This document shows positions 5,302 to 7,385 of a stretch of 7,385 nucleotides of DNA, piece by piece. The DNA comes from Clostridia bacterium (GTDB lineage: Bacteria; Bacillota; Clostridia; Oscillospirales; CAG-272). Location of the stretch: contig JAFQAM010000099.1 in NCBI GenBank assembly GCA_017416885.1, positions 1 to 7,385 of the forward strand. The letters are read 5' to 3'. Both the position numbers and the translations under genes were made by a program. How positions within the stretch are numbered: the first letter of the stretch is position 1; the number at the start of each line of letters is the position of its first letter. The notes below the pieces were generated by a model. It had not been told where the DNA came from. It saw nothing but the letters and a program-made list of their open reading frames with translations, and did no database searches.

Positions 5302-7385
5302 TTTTCCTCCTTCTGCATACCGAATAATGCTCACAGTATTGGCAAGGATCCTTCTTGGATTTATCAGGCTCAGCAAACGCGTTACCGCTTAAAATCTCAT
5401 TACCAATCTTGCCAATAGCATTTTCAAGGCTCTTGTAAATATCCTCAAAATCCTGTAAAGTTTTATACCAATCGCTATGCTCATTCTTGCATGGTATAAA
5501 TCTACCGCCACCGTTACTGTCCTGCGCCTCTATAACATCATAATTATCAAGGAAATATCCGGAGCGCTCAATTCTGTCAACAGTAATTTCCTTTTCATAA
5601 TCACTAAGAGACGAATCCTCTAAATCAACATCAAATTTAACACTGTTCTTAGAAATATTCATAGGGAAGTACATAATTCCGGCAGGCTTAATTTCCTTTG
5701 TATCGCCCATAAATTTCTTTTTAAACTCACAGTCATCCATTTTACATAAGGTAAACAGATAAATAAATAACTGCGCGCCATAGCCCTTGTCAATTAAATC
5801 AAGGGAAATTTCCTCAGAGCCGGACTTGTAGTCAATAACCTTAACATAAGTAGTGTCCTTATCTCTGAATACATCAACTCTGTCAGCCGTACCGATTAAT
5901 GAAGCGGTTGCATTTTCTCCAATATTAAATTTTAACGAGCAAGGCGCTTCTATTCCGTCGCCTGACAGGGAAAGCTCCATATAATGCTCATTAAATTTAC
6001 TTTGCTTTAATTCCTCAACTAATTCGCAAAGATAAACAACAAGGCTTTTCTTCAGCTTGTTAAATAAATACCTCAGCTTCTTTGACGCATTAACAGAGCT
6101 GCATACAAGCAAAGAATATTCATTAATTATATCATCAACAATTTTCTCAATATCCTTAGCATCAATAGTATTTATGTCAATTTCACCGTCGCGCTTCATA
6201 TTGAAGAACTTTTCAATGATTAAGTGATTAAGAGTACCGACATCACTTGAAGCAAAGGAAATTCTTTTGCTTGGCTTTAATCTTAATACATAATCAAGAT
6301 AATACTTTAATTTGCAGGAAGCAAATGTCTCCATGCTTGACTTAGAAAGGGCAATATGCTCGCCGAAAACATCCTTAGCAGTATCAGCATCAACCGTTAA
6401 ATCCTCATTAGAGAAGATACCCTGTGTCGATTTTTTAATGCTAAAATGCTCCTTGATAGCAGAAGCAACCTCCTTATCATAAGATGATAACCATTCATAT
6501 GCATTTTTGCCCGTGTATATTCTGTCAATAGGCTTAAGGGAGGATGTGTCGATAATTTTATCCTTCCCAATCAGCGTAGTTAATCTTAAGAACGCAATTG
6601 AAGGCAGCATAGCCGCGCCCTTAATGTTTGACTTCAATGTTGAAACAGTAACAGAATGAGAAGCTATCGACATTGCATTTCTGAACGCTAAAAGCTCATC
6701 ATCACTGCGTATATCTGTTTTAGAGGATAATTCAAAATTCACTCCCGCATTGGATGTAAGCGTAATCCCCAATGTTTCAAGAGTGATTTTGTCAGTGTCG
6801 GTAAAGAAGCCCTCGTCGCTGATTTCCTTAGGAAAAACACCCTCATTCACGCCCAAAATAAACACATGCTTAATGTTTTTCGCTCTTACAGTAGGCGCAT
6901 CTCCAATTAAAACATTATCCTCGCCTGACGGTATTGCGCCAATTCCGTTTTCGCCTAACGCGTATCTTAATAAAGAAGCGTAGTCTTCAATTGTAACCTG
7001 CGCATCTCCGCAAATATTAACAAGCTCATCAAGGGCAGATACAAATACATTCCACACCTGTGAAAGCTCATAGGCATCGCGCCTTGACTCGCATTCGTCA
7101 ATTTCCTTTTCTAAATGCTCCTTAACCTTATGCGCATTTAGAAACTTAAATAAAGCCTTAGAAGCGCTGCTTACAGTAGCTCCCTTAATAAAGCAATCCT
7201 CAAGGATTTTTAATTTATTATAAACTCTGTCTCTGACATCATTTACGCGGGAGAGTGTGTCTAATTGAATAATTGTAGGCTCACTCACATATCCGTCGGG
7301 ATTAGATGCCCAATAGTCGCTATCCTTGAATTTCTTGCCGTAAATGTTCCATCTGAACATATAGCTTTCAAAATCGTTAAGCTCA
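5294..7385 (-). CDS. addB: ATP-dependent helicase/nuclease subunit B (AddB), C-terminal part (5' end outside window)
   Basis: The frame is open to the window edge, giving 696 residues; the Met at 7360 is internal, since eight further codons upstream (ELNDFESY) read on in frame. AddB is usually about 1150 residues, so roughly 450 N-terminal residues, including the Walker A region, are outside. Residues are numbered from that Met. The inactivated helicase part shows VLIGDAPTVRA (150-160) and VFILGVNEGVFP (166-177), an AddB hallmark. The C-terminal RecB-like nuclease shows H379 (GTLNHLIIEKF), D493 (GTADRVD), D510 and K512 (DYKSG), then YGAQLFIYL (527-535) and PAGIMYFPM (559-567). Four cysteines, C349, C673, C676 and C682, match the AddB iron-sulfur cluster layout (one distant Cys plus C-x2-C-x5-C). 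It pairs with AddA and in relatives carries the Chi-recognition site. The promoter is beyond the window. Confidence 0.96.
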   Translation of the reverse strand, partial: ELNDFESYMFRWNIYGKKFKDSDYWASNPDGYVSEPTIIQLDTLSRVNDVRDRVYNKLKILEDCFIKGATVSSASKALFKFLNAHKVKEHLEKEIDECESRRDAYELSQVWNVFVSALDELVNICGDAQVTIEDYASLLRYALGENGIGAIPSGEDNVLIGDAPTVRAKNIKHVFILGVNEGVFPKEISDEGFFTDTDKITLETLGITLTSNAGVNFELSSKTDIRSDDELLAFRNAMSIASHSVTVSTLKSNIKGAAMLPSIAFLRLTTLIGKDKIIDTSSLKPIDRIYTGKNAYEWLSSYDKEVASAIKEHFSIKKSTQGIFSNEDLTVDADTAKDVFGEHIALSKSSMETFASCKLKYYLDYVLRLKPSKRISFASSDVGTLNHLIIEKFFNMKRDGEIDINTIDAKDIEKIVDDIINEYSLLVCSSVNASKKLRYLFNKLKKSLVVYLCELVEELKQSKFNEHYMELSLSGDGIEAPCSLKFNIGENATASLIGTADRVDVFRDKDTTYVKVIDYKSGSEEISLDLIDKGYGAQLFIYLFTLCKMDDCEFKKKFMGDTKEIKPAGIMYFPMNISKNSVKFDVDLEDSSLSDYEKEITVDRIERSGYFLDNYDVIEAQDSNGGGRFIPCKNEHSDWYKTLQDFEDIYKSLENAIGKIGNEILSGNAFAEPDKSKKDPCQYCEHYSVCRRRKNG
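5306..5312 (-). promoter_or_regulatory. Ribosome binding site deciding the addA start
   Basis: Read on the - strand, AAGGAGG lies four bases before the ATG at 5301, inside the last addB codons. It supports 5301 over the upstream in-frame ATG at 5376, and places addA translation under coupling with addB, whose stop (5296-5294) lies just inside addA. Confidence 0.85.

Noticed and set aside
5057..5392. Plus-strand open frame of 111 codons opposite the addA start and addB end
   Set aside because: It lies wholly antisense to two conserved genes and encodes a hydrophobic peptide typical of antisense reading of Lys/Ala-rich helicase sequence; no Shine-Dalgarno sequence.
6750..6983. Plus-strand open frame of 77 codons opposite addB
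   Set aside because: It is antisense to a conserved AddB region with no start signal or family likeness.
1..7385. Chi-like AGCGG pentamers (e.g. near 617, 1087, 2396)
   Set aside because: AGCGG is Chi in Bacillus subtilis, but Chi differs between lineages. Five-base matches are expected by chance and show no clear strand bias here, so no Chi assignment is possible from this window.

Overview
The window looks like chromosomal DNA from a low-GC Firmicute, probably a member of the Clostridia. The evidence is the AT-rich sequence, strong AAGGAGG-type ribosome binding sites, an AddAB-type (rather than RecBCD) repair nuclease in addB-addA order, and a PadR/HAAS/DUF4097 cassette typical of that phylum. 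A genus cannot be fixed from the sequence alone.

The layout is two convergent operons meeting at one shared terminator. On the + strand (1-1762) lies a three-gene cassette. It holds the 3' end of a PadR-family repressor gene (cut by the window start), a membrane protein with an N-terminal HAAS domain and about three transmembrane segments (DUF1700/HAAS family), and a membrane-anchored DUF4097 ('toastrack'-like) beta-repeat protein. The genes overlap by 8 and 4 bases, so they are almost certainly co-transcribed and translationally coupled. The PadR protein is expected to repress its own operon. The HAAS and DUF4097 partners probably work at the membrane, perhaps in sensing or buffering envelope state, but the biochemical role is not established.

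Positions 1763-1839 are the only intergenic gap. It holds a perfect 19-bp hairpin that is T-rich on both exits and can serve as a terminator for both operons, plus a small palindrome resembling a Gram-positive LexA box.

On the - strand (1840-7385) lie addA (complete) and addB (the C-terminal part; the N-terminal part is outside the window). The two overlap by 8 bases. Together they encode the AddAB helicase-nuclease, which processes double-strand DNA ends for RecA-dependent recombination. All visible helicase motifs in AddA, both nuclease active sites and the four Fe-S cysteines of AddB are present, so the enzyme looks functional.

I see no mobile element, tRNA, rRNA, CRISPR array or defence island. 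Most of the window is well-understood core repair machinery. The least understood part is the PadR-HAAS-DUF4097 cassette. No convincing new system is visible.
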